Source of the DNA: Nymphaea colorata
Taxonomy: Eukaryota; Streptophyta; Magnoliopsida; Nymphaeales; Nymphaeaceae
Reading direction: 5' to 3'
DNA length: 64,000 bases
Assembly (NCBI RefSeq): GCF_008831285.2
Contig: NC_045142.1
Location: 4,471,501-4,535,500 of the forward strand
Shown here one piece after another: positions 11,800 through 26,100 of this stretch. Below the pieces are notes generated by a model. That model did no database searches and was not told where the DNA came from. It saw nothing but the letters and a program-made list of their open reading frames with translations. Position 1 is the stretch's first letter. Each line of letters opens with the position of its first letter. Made by a program: the position numbers and the translations under genes.

Positions 11800-14700
11800 A
11801 TGGAGCTCGAGGTCGTCGTCAAGCGGGACATCGAGCACGGAGGGGAGAAATCGAGCCCCACGGGTCCTGCCCTCGTGCTCTCCAACTCCGGCAAGCGGAT
11901 GGACCAGGCCGGGACGCCGAAGAAGTACGTGAAGCAGGTCACCGGCAAGCACAACGACACCGAACTCCACCTGGCTGCCAAGACGGGGGACCTCGCTGCC
12001 GTGCACAGGGTTCTTCACGGGATAGACGAGCAGATGGTCTGTGCTGACGGCCTGGGTGCCGACGCGGAGAGGGCGGAGATTCGGGCGGCCGTGGTGAACG
12101 AGGTGAACGAGCTCGGGGAGACGGCGCTGTACATCGCGGCGGACAGAGGAAGCTTGGATATGGTGAAGGAGCTGCTGAGTCACTCGAGCAGGGAGAGCGT
12201 GGCGAGGAAGACGAACGCGGGATACACTGCGCTGCATATCGCTGCGAAGAAGGGATACCAAGGTGATGATCTGATTCTTACTGTGTTGTTTCTTGAGGGA
12301 TGCTGCTAGTTATGTTAGTTGGCGAAGTTATGATTCTTGCTTGTTAACAGACCAACCATGGTCCATCCAATTATGCTGAAATTAGCAACACGGTTTAGCA
12401 ATAAATTATTCTTATCCCAAAGTCATGTTTTTATAGAAGTTTTATTCTTCTGGGTGATTGGGTCATCGTATGGGCAGCTGTTTATATAAACTGTTTAAAC
12501 TAAGATTACAAAGATGGTATTTCTTTACGTGCTTTCATTATTTAGTTCATGTAAGTTTGTTGTTGAAAAAGATTACATAACTGTATCAATATCACCCCTA
12601 TGTTATAAACCTTGTAGCCATTTCTCGGTATTGATTTTTTATAACCTTTGGCCTGTGTTGGGTCTGATCTTCTTTTTTGCACCATCAATCTCAGGACTCC
12701 TCTTTCTTTCCTTTTCTTGAAACGTAGTTCTCTTGTAAAGGCTTTGAGAAGCAGGAGAATGCATAAATGAAAATGTTAAGATCTTTTATGAACAACGGCT
12801 TTCAATGATCACGACTTAACAAAAATGCACAACTTACAATGGTAACTTGGACTGCAGATGGAAATCTCTTGCTAGCTGGTAGGTGTGTAGTTTTGTTGCG
12901 CTCATGTTTTACAGTTTAAGTTTTAAATATTATAACGCAACGAAAAGAAAAAATCAAAAAATATATAGTTTCGACTTTTTTGGCTTTCTATAAACTATAA
13001 AATTTATTCGTTCTTTTTTCCACTTGAATGTGCTTTTATCATCACTAGTGGACCATGTACTCAGATTGAAAAATTGCCAATTGTCTAGCGCTATGCAATA
13101 TTTTGCAGTCATTTCCTGATTTTATTATTATTGCAGAATAATAAGTACTGGCCTGTTATCCTTTTGTTTATTTGCGTTGACTATGTAGTGAATTTGTATT
13201 GCTTGACTTTAGGCCTGTTATCCTTTTGTTTATTTTCATTGACTATGTAGTGAATTTGTATTGCTTGACTTTAGGTTTTTCAGTTTTTTCTGTATGGTAG
13301 TCAAATTTGCTAATTGCATCAAAATGGCACTTGCTTAGTACTACATGTTATAGACATTGTGCAGGTACTCTTAGACCAGGATCCTGAACTAAGCAAAACA
13401 GCTGACCCAAAACATGAGACGCCTCTAATAGCAGCTGCAACAATGGGGCACGTGGAGGTTGTCAATGTATTACTCTCAAAAAATTCTGCACTTCTAGAGA
13501 TCTCTAGAACAAATGGTAAAAATGCCTTGCATCTAGCAGCACGCCGAGGCCATAGAGAGGTTGTAAAAGCATTGCTGGAGAAAGATCCACAGCTAGCCAG
13601 AAGAACTGACAGAAAAGGACAAACAGCATTGCACATGGCTGTGAAAGGAACCGACTGTGAAGTAGTAAAGATGCTTCTTGATGCAGATGCAGCTATTGTA
13701 ATGTTACCTGATAGGAATGGCAATACTGCTTTGCATGTGGCAACACGGAAAAAGAGGGTAGAGGTACAGTTCAATTTCTACTTTATTTATTTCTCCCATT
13801 TTTTCATCAGAATATAACATGAATGGATAAAAGCTTAATATTATCTTGTTGCCGTGTTGCTTTGGTAGATATGGCCATGTCCAAAATGTGAGACTGGTCA
13901 TCCAACAGATGTTCTTATTCATATACTATTATGTGGACTGCATATCCGAGGGATGCTTTGTTTATGCAAATGAAAAACATTACAAAATGTTAAATATTGC
14001 CCATGAGAACATGATGCAATGAACAGGGGAAATTGGAAGAGGAAATAATCAGTGGGCTATTTCAGTATGTCGTGGGGATTCTTCATTTTGTTTCATACAA
14101 TGTTTATTTTGGAAACTTTGGTCATATGACCATTCCTTCGGCTGCTTTTTGTGGCATAGCCAGTTGCAGCACTAGAAAGTAAATTAGGATACTACTATCT
14201 ATTTCAGATAAAGGAAAGTCGAGTTTTTTCTTCCTGTCTGGTGGCTGAACTGCGTCTGAGCAAGGCACAAAATTTTTGTGGGACTGCCACCTTATACTCA
14301 TAGTTTTTCATTGGGGCCCATAAGTAGCTCCATCCTGGAGCATGACATACCAATTGATTACTCTTGGCAATTGTTTCAGCACTCAGAGCCTTTTTGGTCT
14401 TTCCCCTTTCTTCAGTAATCAAGACCATAAGGTTAGTGATATAATGTGATGCAAACTTTAGATAATGCTCTCTCTCTCCCTGGGTGTGTGTGTGTGTCTA
14501 TCTGTCTCCGTATAGATTATTAATCCAAAGTACATACCTTTCTGTGAGGAGAATAACATGGTTAGAATGGAATCATAAGCTTATGCCTTATCCTTAGTTT
14601 GCTTGGTTTTATTGTTGTGGATTAATTAATTTGAAGCAGGCAATAACATCTAATTTGGCTACCATAGTTTACCACATCCTTATAAAAGTTTCCTTATAAA

Positions 14701-17336
14701 AGTTTTCTAGTTTGGATATCTAGATTTCGCTTGGTCCAAGTAGCCAATCTCATGATCATTGATGTGGCCATGTGCAGAACTTGGCAGCTAGGTTGGACCT
14801 TTGACTTAATATAGTGTGTGTGGTGTGTATGTATTAGCTGGCTCTTTAATAGTTTACATGAACAAACATACTCTAGGTATTGAATTCTTCACCACCTCCA
14901 ACTTGAAGGTCTTAATTTTAACCCTAGCACAGTAGACTGACTAGTCATACTTGTTGGACAATGGTGAAACCAAGAGAAGATGATGTAGTCTTCCATTCCA
15001 TGTGAAGAACACCTCTAAAGAAACTTTCTCCTTTTAGGGTTGACCCTATAATTGGTCCTTTGACTATAACACTCCTAGGCAATTGGCTGAGATACAGCAT
15101 TAACAACTGTATGATACACGATGAAAAGATTTGATAAAATAAAAAATGAAAAAAATGGCACTACAATGCACAAGATATATTTTGCATTTCTCAAACTTGA
15201 GATGATGCAAGTGAAGTCATTCCAACTTTGGAAAGGAACAGCCAAAATCGAGGAATCATTGGGCTTTTGGTGAAGAATCCTATAATTTGCTGTTCAGATC
15301 CATGATGCTATAGGGACAACTTCATCCAGTTAGGCTTGGTTATTGAAGTGACAATCTACCTCAATGTGCTTTATGCACTTGTAAAGTTTTGGATTCATTG
15401 GTTATGTGTGTGTGGTGTGTGAGCATGTTTTGTTATTAATATATGATGTTATAATGTCATTTTCATCTTTGTGACACTAAGTTGCTAGACTGCTAGTAGA
15501 GCAAGTATAGCAAGCCTAGTTCTTCAGACATGAAATTCATTATGCTGAATGTTTGATTCTCTATATTAGGATATTTATAACGGGGTAACAGCTCTTAGGG
15601 CATTTACAAAAAGGTACTTATATTTTTTGGGGATTTGGTCTTTCAGGTGATTGATGTGAATGTTACATGAGCAAAGGATTGCCATGTACGATAAGTTACC
15701 CCACATGGATGCATGAAAAGAACATTGTTTCTGAAGGTTATGCCATGTACATTATTGTGGTCCTTAATTCACTTTGCCATTATAAGCTCTTCATCATTTC
15801 ATTTTCTTGATGGAGGGAGGCGTTCAAGACTTTTTTGACAAGTCTTGAACAATGTCATCAATAACTTAAACCCCAATAGACTCATGGTCAGTAAAAATGG
15901 ATGTAACTGCAATAAATTTGATTCGTCATGCACCTTTCCATCTTAAGTAGTAAAAAGTTTTATGCTTGTTAGAGAATTAAAATCTTCAAATAGGTTAGGT
16001 TTTCATGTGTTGTACTGGTTTAGCTACTCTCTTCAACCTTGACAGTAGGATAATGCTCTTGAACTTATTGCAATTTCGTTACTGTTACATAATTCAGCAA
16101 CGAGAACAGTTTGCGAACATGCTTATCCAATTTCAGCCCCAAAATATTATTTTAAGGCCCTTAGCATTCAGAGGCTCACTTCTGATTTCCTTATTTTCCG
16201 TAGAGAAATAAGCATTTTGTTTTGACACTTTTCTTTCCAGTTTCAATTTTCAATGACTGGAAAATCTGTATGATTGCAATGATGTTGGTTAGTCAATAAT
16301 GATGAAGACAGTACAAAGATAAAGGGAAGATGGTACAGCTGTATGTTCTTTTAAGAAATTTTTATATTGTGTTAGGCTCTCTCGTCCACGATTTAGATAT
16401 CATTCACTGTTCTGTTTTTGTGTCCTTGCAAGTTGGGGACTGTGTATGAGTTGTTGTTGCTTCATTACCTAATCATGTCTTTTCTTTTCCTGCTTCTAGA
16501 TAATGCATGAGCTGCTAGTTCTTCCGGACACCAATGTAAATGCTCTGAACAGAGCTCACAAGACAGCATTTGACATTGCAGAGGATCTGCCGTCTTCAGA
16601 AGAAGCCACTGAAATAAAGGAATGTTTGCAACGATTCAATGCACTTAGAGCTAATGAGCTCAATCAGCCAAGAGATGAGCTGCGCAAGACTGTTACTGAG
16701 ATAAAGAAAGATGTCCGTACCCAGCTAGAACAGACTAGGAAAACCAATAAAAATGTAGATCGTGTAGCCAAGGAATTGAAAAAGATGCACAGGGAAGGGA
16801 TAAATAATGCTACAAATTCTGTTACTGTGGTTGCTGTTCTTTTTGCCACAGTTGCATTTGCTGCCATTTTTACTGTTCCGGGTGGAAATCTCAATGATGG
16901 CCGAGCAACGGCGGGTGGTGCTGCTGCTTTCAAGATTTTTTTCATTTTCAATGCAGTTGCTCTTTTCACATCGCTGGCGGTGGTGGTGGTTCAAATTACC
17001 TTAGTGCGAGGGGAAACGAAATCAGAAAGGCGGGTGGTCGAAGTGATTAACAAGTTGATGTGGCTGGCTTCAGTCTGCACATCTGTAGCATTTATTGCCT
17101 CCTGTTACATTGTGGTAGGACGGCACTATGAGTTTACTGCCGTCATTGTAACTCTGATTGGAGGGCTGATAATGGGGGGTATCTTGTGCGGCATGACATG
17201 TTTTGTCTGTAAGTCCAAGCGGAGTCGATCACTTAGGAAGAGGGAGAGACTGTTGTCAAGGAGGAGCATCTCTCGCTCATGGCCGCGCCATTCCGACGTG
17301 TCTGCTTCAGATGTAGATGCAATTTATGCGATATGA
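11800..17336 (+). CDS. ITN1: ITN1-like ankyrin-repeat protein with PGG domain
   Basis: Three exons give a complete 569-residue protein: 11800-12262, 13354-13763 and 16500-17336, all with GT-AG introns (1,091 and 2,736 bp). The reading phase fits exactly, giving Tyr-Gln-Asp-Ile-Val across the first junction and Val-Glu-Ile-Met across the second. About seven ankyrin repeats (residues ~52-300) carry TALHLAA-type cores. A basic coiled linker (~340-380, RDELRKTV, QLEQTRKTNK) follows, then the PGG domain with the FTVPGG motif at ~405-410 and four predicted membrane helices (~388-406, 435-460, 480-498, 505-530). The C-terminus is basic and ends DAIYAI. Order and length match Arabidopsis ITN1 (about 590 aa), a plasma-membrane protein linked to salt tolerance and ROS-mediated ABA signalling. 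The start is the first ATG in frame, 12 bases after a GTG that also opens the frame. Intron 1 holds a 62-bp tandem duplication. Orthology to ITN1 itself rather than a close paralogue is an inference. Confidence 0.93.
13150..13273. repeat. 62-bp tandem duplication in ITN1-like intron 1
   Basis: Two adjacent copies begin GGCCTGTTATCCTTTTG, at 13150 and 13212. They differ at only a few bases (TTTGCG against TTTTCA). The second copy ends about 80 bases before exon 2 of the gene. Confidence 0.9.
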
Positions 17337-18314
17337 CCAGGTATTAGCGGTTGTCGGGTGTCTTGATAAAATTATCAAGATGGTGTCCATGGCCAGTTGC
17401 TTTGTCTGGTAAATAATTTGTATTTGTATGGAGCATTGTTCAAGATGATTGGCATTTGGCACATGTAATCATCAACTATAGCATCTCCATTTAAAGAGCC
17501 CGAAATAACTGATATAATTCTATACAAGCAACTGTTTTCCAGGTCAATGAATATATTGAGATGCATAAAAATGACGCTTGAGAGCTATTTCAAAGTTAAA
17601 GCTATGATTTAGCTTCCCTCTTGCTGCAGCGAGCAGTGTATCCCTTCTGTTGGCTCCTTTGAATATCTGATTGAAAGAAATTCGATATGGTGGGGTTATT
17701 TGACAAGCTAGTCCGGACTAAAATTTTCATATCTGATGCATGTTTTAACGTGTTTGAGTCAGATGTTTTTTTTTTCTCTCCTTTTAAGTCATTTATGGTA
17801 ACCACAATTTATATTTCCTGGATTAAGATCGACTCTTATTTTTGGGTGAACGGCAAGCTAATACTACCGCTTAAAATAAAGGCTGAAGTCTCTCTCATTT
17901 CCCTTCATCCTTAGAGTTTAGAGCAGTTTTTGGTGCTTTAGGTGATTTTTGGTGCTTTAAGGTGATGTTCTTGTTATGTTTCAACATGCAGATTGACTTT
18001 TCTTTTCTTTTTACAGCTCTTTACATAAGTTTGAAATAGAAATTAGTCACCTATCAATCCTCATCCCTGTCTATTGAACCAAACTATTTGAATCCTCATC
18101 CTGTCCATTGCACCAACCCATTCGAAGCAAAAATTTTGTTGTCATTGAAGATTGGTTGTTCATGGAGCATTACTTTAAAAAGCTGAGGCAGAAAGATAGA
18201 TAGATATATTTTTGAACAGTCATGGACATGGGAAAATGTTGAGACTCTGAAATCTTCCAGTGTCGTACTTATCTTGTGACTCTCAACGGCATCGAAGGTT
18301 TCATATGGCCATTG

Positions 18315-18364
<50 letters not shown>

Positions 18365-20131
18365 CAGATTGCTGCCATGTGGATCCCAGATCGTAGGAGA
18401 AGTCCAACACCTATATTCTGACCTAAGATCCATGGAGATGAGCTCCCTGCTAGATCTTTGATCTACGGGATCTCAAGTCTGGTGTTTGTTATACCTGCAG
18501 ATTTACTTCAGATCTCTTGCAGGCCTAACATTGGATTTGGAATTGGAGGCGAACAAGTGCTGTCTATGGTTCAGTACAAGTCGTTTTTGCTCTTTGAGAG
18601 AAAAGCCCCTCAATGAGCCACAATTGATGTTGCCTTATGAAGGCAGCACCGCCGAAATAGTACCCACATAAATCAAACTGAAGATGAGTTCCAACTAGCA
18701 ATGCTACACCCCTACGAGCCGAAAGCAGCACCCTAAAAAAACTCATTTACAAGACTGGACTTGATTTAGAATTTTCAATTTAGTTACTAGCTACCTTCGG
18801 CGACTCCCTCTTGTCATCTGCTTACCATATGTGGAGAATAAGTCCACAATTTTTTTGGTATCTGAGTGTTATTAGAATCAGCCAATTTGAATTGAACAGG
18901 TGATAGGATTCGGTTAGACAGCAGATTCAACCAATTATTAAACATATTATATTTGTTTATTTTAAATTATTTTTATACAATCTTTTCATTTATTTTTTAA
19001 AAAATAGTTTTTATAAATTTTTAGCCAATTCACAACCATTTCGTCGAATCGACAGCTTCAGATTCGGTTCGACCGATTTTTATAACATTGGTGGAATCCA
19101 CAAATTGCCATTGTTCTATCTACAATAAAGCCGAGAAGTGACTTGATCCAAGCTTTGAGGCGCACCAAGTAGCAGAAATGTGGGGCAGACCAAAGATGAA
19201 GTGGAAGTTTGGTGATCAACGGCATTCTAGATGCATTTTATGATGTGTACCTGCCAACAACTGGGGAGCCACAAAAAAATCAGCTCGTGGGGCACTTGTT
19301 TAAAAGCATTTATATTTAGAGGGGCACCTATATGTATAAAAGTAAATATTAAATTTGTTAATGTAAAAATAAAAAAAAATTAAAAGAACTGGTGTGCCTG
19401 CTAACCTTTCGCAATAACCTTGCGTCCCTCAATAGTAGTTTGAATTATATCATCTTCTTTGTTGAGGTGCTATTATTTCCATGAAGGCGAAGAAAAAGCT
19501 GTGAAACCTAATTTAATTTAACTAAATTCATGCTTTAGAATATAAGCACTACCAATATTTTTTTTTTAAATTTGTGAGCACCAACTTCATAATATAGCTA
19601 GTATAGTCGGCCAGAGTGGCGTGTTGTCAATGCATTCTTAATTTGATTTTCATAGATGCAGAGTATACCATATGATTATCTACTTAACTGCTCTAAACCT
19701 TGAAGAGAGGAAGAAGGAAGGAGACTTCAACCTCCACTGGCCAAATAAGAACTCACAAAAAAAATATGTGTAAAAAAAAATATCAAAAATATAAAAAAAT
19801 TGCTTCTTTTGCACAACTTTTTTTTTGAATTAAGAGTCTCTATAATTATAGGATCTGGTATTATTAAAGAATTAAAATTAATATACACTAATACTTTTAT
19901 ATATCAGCATTCATATTAAAATCTGAAGGCATAAAGTGCCATTAAATACAAGTATACATCTGCGTCACGAGACCGGAGAAATGTTGCATATTTGCTGATC
20001 CACTTATACTGAAGTCTTGATAGAACGGCAAAAAACGGCGTGATGAGTTCTCTTTTTTTTCCCTTCCCCGTCTATTCGTGCAACGGGACGGAGTTTTTTA
20101 CTATGTTCTCTCGGAGAGAGATAGTGAGAGC
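17337..20131. other. Intergenic region between ITN1-like and NUDT9-like genes
   Basis: The first few hundred bases are probably the 3' UTR of the ITN1-like gene. The rest contains a long CT microsatellite (18317-18362), AT-rich tracts around 18,940-19,020 and 19,330-19,920, and a short CT-rich stretch before the next gene. Small open frames here overlap on both strands and show no domain. Confidence 0.5.
18317..18362. repeat. (CT)n microsatellite, about 23 units
   Basis: An uninterrupted CT dinucleotide run. Confidence 0.97.
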
Positions 20132-23100
20132 ATGGAGGAGGGCCCTGAGGAAATCGGCGTAGATCCTCATTCCTACAGATTGGTTCTCTCTTGCCCTACG
20201 GGGCTCTCCAGATCCCAGGTCTCTCCCTCCCTCCCTCTCTCTCTCTCTCTCTCCCCCTCTCGGTGAATCTTGCGGCTTGTGCATAGTTGGTCGGGCTTTT
20301 GTTTATGTTTAATTTTGATTCCTTAGAATGCCCTACGGGGCTTTCCCATTGGTTCTCTCTAGAAGAATTTTTTAAAATGGTTGTGGGGAATACGATGGAT
20401 ATTGAGTTTAATTTCGATGCATGGCTTGACATTTAAGAATCTTAGCTTGTTAAGGAATGGTTTCTTTAAATCATATTGTTCTTTTCTATAATAATAAATC
20501 CTGGAAACTAGGGGAAGGAACGCCGTGGCAAGAGTGGTGGTAAACTAATATGAAGAAAGTTATGAAATTCCTCAAGCTGAACATGTCTTGTTATTGGAAT
20601 TTGATGTAGTTGATTGGAGAGAATCAGAGGCTTTATTGATGTGATCTCGTTTCAAGTGGATGGAGAAGGACGAAGTAGTTAATGTTGGTAGTGTGCGTGC
20701 GTGCATATGTATGTAACATATTAGTTATGGTGCCTGAAGAAGCAGATCTTGTTTAGGTTAACTTGGATTAACATGAACTTGATCTGTTGGATTTGCAGTG
20801 AGAGAGAGGCCTAACCTTAGTGAAGTAAGAGAAAATGACAGCTTATATTACAAACATGGACGCTCCTTATCATCCAATATTGCTATCCATGCTTGTTCTT
20901 ACTTAGGCTTATGCCATTTCACCCAAACATGTGATATTGAAGCTTTTATAGGGACCAATGTGCATGTTGAAGGAGCAGAGTGCCGAAAGGTTTCTTGTTA
21001 TTCCTTAGTTCCTCAGTTATAGTCACCAACATTATTGTTTGTGCTTTCTTGGCAATGGTTTTTCTGAGGAGTTTCTATAATCTGATATTTGAAAAACTGT
21101 AAAGGGTAAAAACTAACAAAAGAGATTTTTTTTTTAGTATGGCTTCATGAATTTTGAAATTATAGATTCTTAAGTTTTTCCTATAGGACTGTAAAGGCAA
21201 AAGCAAAAAGTTCTCGAGATATAAAGGAAATATAAAAAGAAAGAAAACATATATAAAGGAAACATCAAAAGAAAAAACATAAGCACAAGTATAAAAAATC
21301 TTCTTTTGAAAGTCAGAAAGAACCGTAAGATAATATCATGTGTTTTGTTGTTTACCTTATGATCTTCTAATTTGATTGGTTAGCTTTGATGCTAAAATCT
21401 TTTTCTCAGATGATAAAGTCATATTAACAATTTCCCCCTCTCTCCCTGTTCTTGTGGAATGTAGGTCTTTGTGGATTTCAGTGCTGCTTATGATAGGGTG
21501 CCCAGTCCAAATTTGGAGTTGGAGGAATCTATATCTAAGGTTTATTTTGTGAATACCATGTTTTGTATTATATCTGCAAGTCCGGATGAATTATGTCTTA
21601 TTATTTGGAGAATTAAATGATCCTTTGGTTGTATTCAGTATTTAACCTTGGTGAGTTTGCTCACATATTTTCCAACATTTGATCTATTCTGTAAAGTCTT
21701 TTACTAAGCCAAGTACATTATGATTTATCAACATGCATGTGTAACTTCATGATTACATGAAGCCAATATTACGTGAGAATGCTAAACCTCATTTTTATCA
21801 TAAGCATCACTAATTTCTGCCAGAAGGGCTCTGCGCTAATAGTAGGAAAGACTTGTGATTGGCCTTAAAATGACCAGACATTGAGTTTGGAATCCTTGAA
21901 AGGCATCCCTTTGCTGCCAGGTCAAAGCTGCATCTGCTCCTTGTTTGGGAGGTTTTTCCTATAAGAATCCTGATTTTGCTGTCAATATATAGTTGGTGAG
22001 GTTTTTCCTTTGTCTATCCAAGAAAAGCATTGCCAGTTTCGTTTTATGAAATATGGTTGACAGTTGAAGGTCTCTTGGAGTATCCTTATGGCCATTTCAG
22101 GAACAGCTTCAGTTTCTGTTTAATAAATTTGGTTCATTATAAGTTCAGCCGATATTTGTCCATACAACTATGAGCGATACAGTTGTTTCCTGACTTGATT
22201 CATGGAAGGTTCTATCATTGGAACTTGGATGTTTAGTAACTTTTATGGATAATTATTTATCTTTATATAAAATGGCATGCTTTTTTTTACTATAAATATC
22301 AGGTGCACAACCACAGTATTCACATTTAAGTAAGTTTAAGAAAAGGTTGCCCAACTTTTAGTGACACAAAAAAGCATACTCAAGCTTTAACGGTTTCCAT
22401 TTATTCCCCTCCTTTTCTTTAATTTAAGCAGTTAAAGGTAAAATATTTGAACGTCAGCATGCTTTTATTTTTCATTCAGATCATATCCAACTGATTCTTA
22501 ACTCTAGCATTCTTTTTCACTCTGTTTACTAACTTTTTGTATATGTCATTGTCTTTTCCAGATATGGGATGAAAGAATTCAGAAGAATCCATTGTTATAT
22601 AATGGGAAGAAATTTAGGGTACAAAATTTGCCTTTCTCAATTAGGTTCCTGTTTCAAGTTCTTTTATCGTTGGCTGGCTGTACTATTTTGGTGCTACATA
22701 TTTTTACTGCTTAACTTTTGTATTTTTTATCAATGGTTTCTTTAGCCTAGAGATTCCATGCCTGAGGCTTCCTGTTGACAAAAATTAGAAATAATTCTAG
22801 AAGAAATTTTTTAATTGGTAAGCTGGGGATTAAACTTTGTTATAAGTTAGAGACTTAGAGCACTTCAATAGAGATGGGAATGGGATTAGATATTCTTAAT
22901 GTTTGATTTTTGAGGTTTCTTGTTGAAATTCATTAGAAATATTAAAGTTTCATTTTTGAAGCTGGGGATTTCTCTATGCTGTATATGGTTAAAATCATTT
23001 CAATCTCATGACTAAGAGATTCTTAGATGCTAGCAAGTTACAGTCATTTTTCTTTTCTTTAATTGGTGGCAACCAGCTAGCAATATTCTATGCATATATA

Positions 23101-26100
23101 TTTTCTTATCTCTCAAATGTATTTTTCTTTTCTTTTTTCTGAAAATTTGACATTGTTTTTGCTTATATAGTTTGGAATTTGGAGACAATTGCTTCTCTGA
23201 TGTAATTAGTTAGAACTTAGAAGATGTGATTGTTGTAGAGTGCTTTTGCATGCTTAAGTGGTTTTAGACTCAGATCCAACCGTCACAACTTCAGGTCAAA
23301 CTTGATGTCTGTGTGTTTACATAAAGATTTTTTGGCAACTGATGTAATCAAGCAGCCAGTTTCTAAATTTGCAGTATGCTGGTTATAAGTTTTGCCCTGC
23401 AGAAGATGGTGCAAATAAAGAGCCCAGTGTCTGTCTTCAGCTTGGTCTGACGGACTACAGGTCTATCTTACATATTCTGCGCTTTTTTGAATTTTAATTT
23501 GGAAACTTCTGTTGATGACGTTTCTTGGTTTGCAATATGTAAAGCCTATGTTTTTTCTTTCTGGAAATATAATTCCAGTTTGCAACTTGCTACACTAGAT
23601 TGAACTTCCTTACCATGTGCTTCAAAGTAGGTATCCAAAGTAACCAGCTGAGTAGATTGATAAAGATCAATTGCATGATTGCACCAGATTTGATGATCCT
23701 GCACCTTGTGCGTCATGCAAATGAACTAAGCTAGTAAAGTGAAATGAAAGACATCTCTATATGTGACTATTTGTGTATGACTATGCCAGAAGATATTAGA
23801 TATGTATATGCTTATTTAAAACTACATAATATACAGGACAAATGTATTGATGTTGAGCATCAGCTAGTAGATGCTTTATCTTCTTCCAGCTTTATCACAT
23901 AGGTACGTGTGATGTGGCCAAGTACCCATGTCGGTATGCAGGTACGGTGTTACAGGCACACGGGTATGGCTGTATTTTAAAACTTAAAAATTTATCCTTT
24001 CAAATTTGATTTTTGCTTTAATTTTGATTTTTCTCTTCTTTTTATTTCCCATCCGCATAGATTCTATGTTTTTGTCCCTCTTTTCTTTAATTTTGAGAAC
24101 TTTTGTGGATTATTATATATACAATGTATATATTTATATATGTGCAATGTCATGTCCCGTACCCAGAATTTTCAAAACTGGCTCATACCCACACCACCGT
24201 ACCTATACCACAGCAGTACCCACACCCATGTGACATTGCCTTCCAATCGACGAAAGAGGGTATCAACCGCAATAATAGTTGATATCATGTTGTCTTCTGA
24301 AATACTTTGTGCATAATTTTTATTTTTCTTTTATGTTGCACTTGCACACAATTATATATGCTATTAATGGTCTACGATGAGAGTTGAATATATTATTATA
24401 TTCTGAACTAATTATGACAACTCATTTTCAAAACTGACGCAAGCATCTGGTTGGGTAGATCTTGACCTGCTTCAGTGTCTACTTTGGTTCAACTTCTAAA
24501 AGAATTATTAACTAGGACACAAGTTAGGATGGGGTTTGTTAGAATATATTGTATTGGGAACCGGGTCCATATATAGACCCGGCCCTATGGGGCACGGATA
24601 CCGAGGCGGACTCGGTACCCTAGGCGGCACTCTTTCTCTCCCTCCTATATATTCTTCACTTACATGTAATTGTTGAGTTAAGTGAATATTATTTTTCTCT
24701 CTCCTAGGGTTGCGGTTTGCCCCTAGGTCAGAGCTTCCCCGTGGTTTTTCACCTCTTTTTGAGGTTTTCCACGTATATTGTGTGTTCTTTCTCTGCTCTC
24801 TCCTTGTGGTTCGTGTTTCTACATGGTATCAGAGCCACCGCGTGTGAGATCGTTGATGTGCAAGTAGTGTTTTTTCCGCCGTTCACGTGCCGCCTCCGTT
24901 GCCGTTTCCAGCACCGCCGCCGACACTGTTCCCAGCGCCGCTGCTGTTGCTGTTTGCAGTGCTGACGCCGTCTGACGCCGTCCAGGAACGCCGCCGCCGT
25001 CCATCGTTCCCAGCGCCGCCGTCGTTTTTCCGCCGACCAGGAACGCCGCCGCCGTGGTTCCCAGCGCTGCCCTGCCCGGCCGCCGTCGCTGCTCCCAGCA
25101 CCGCCGTCGCCTGGGTTATCGTCGCTGTTCCCAGTGCTGCCCTGCCGCCGTCGCCTGGGTTAGCTGCGCCGCCGCCGGGTGTCTTGTTTCCGCCGCCGTG
25201 GGTTGTGCCCTCTCTGCCGCCGGTTGTGACCTTTGGGGATTGCGATGGCTGATGCAGCGATGCCCAAGCTTGATGATGCCCTCGACACTTCTCACTAGTG
25301 CCCACCTTATCAACCGTATGTCTACTCGTGTGTTGGATGGTCATTCCCCTTATTCTGTGTTGTGGCCCACTCAGAATCCCTGGCCTCTAACCCCTCGAGT
25401 GTTTGGGTGTGTTTGTTTTGTCCATGATCATAGTCCCACTCTCAAGAAACTTGATCCTCGGTCCATCAAAGCAGTCTTCTTGGGATATTCCTCCACCCAG
25501 AAGGGATACAGGTGTGTTGACCCTAGCACTTCCAGAGTATATGTCTCCAGGGATATGACCTTTCATGAACATGAGGCATACTTTCCTGCGAATCCTCTTC
25601 AGGGGGAGTGTTTAGGTGACAGAAGGGAAGAGTATTCTTCGCATCAGTTGATTCAGTTCATGGATTTCTTGGATTATACGGTGAGTTCTCCAAGTGTGGA
25701 AAACGTTGTCAGTGAGGACAGAGACAGTCAGATGGAGGGGGGCCCTGTGGAAGAACAGTCTCGAGATCACCTATTTGGTCAGGTTTACAGCAGGAAGAAG
25801 AAGGATGTGATGGAAGATGTTGATGTTACCAATCCCAATCTTCCCAATCTTGTGACCTCCCCGGATGATCCAAGTCCAATGAATGAAGAACTTCCCATAG
25901 CTCTGCGCAAGGGCACCAGGTCATGTACTTCTCATCCTATTCAGAGATTTGTTTCATATGCAAAACTCAGTAAAGACTACAAGTGCTTTGTTACCTCTTT
26001 ATCTATGGCTGTTATTCCCAGGTCAGTGGAAGATGCAAGGAAGGATCGTAAATGGCTACAGGCCATGACAGAAGAGATGGACGCCCTGGAAAAGAACAAT

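Noticed and set aside
11704..12261. Minus-strand frame of 185 aa opposite ITN1-like exon 1
   Set aside because: Shadow of the GC-rich first exon; the plus strand has ankyrin repeats and fitting splice sites.
23890..24240. Possible MITE with GTACCC motifs in both orientations
   Set aside because: Inverted GTACCC/GGGTAC motifs are present at both ends, but I found no matching termini or target duplication, so no boundary can be supported.
25054..25287. N-terminal extension of the Copia A pol frame
   Set aside because: The frame begins only at a GTG in the leader and encodes Arg/Cys/Ala-rich sequence unlike Gag; the real coding similarity starts near 25288.
24883..25344. Minus-strand Gly/Ala-rich frame of 153 aa (and its copy 3,019 bp on)
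   Set aside because: Antisense to the CCGCCG-rich Copia leader; composition artefact of GC-rich repeats.
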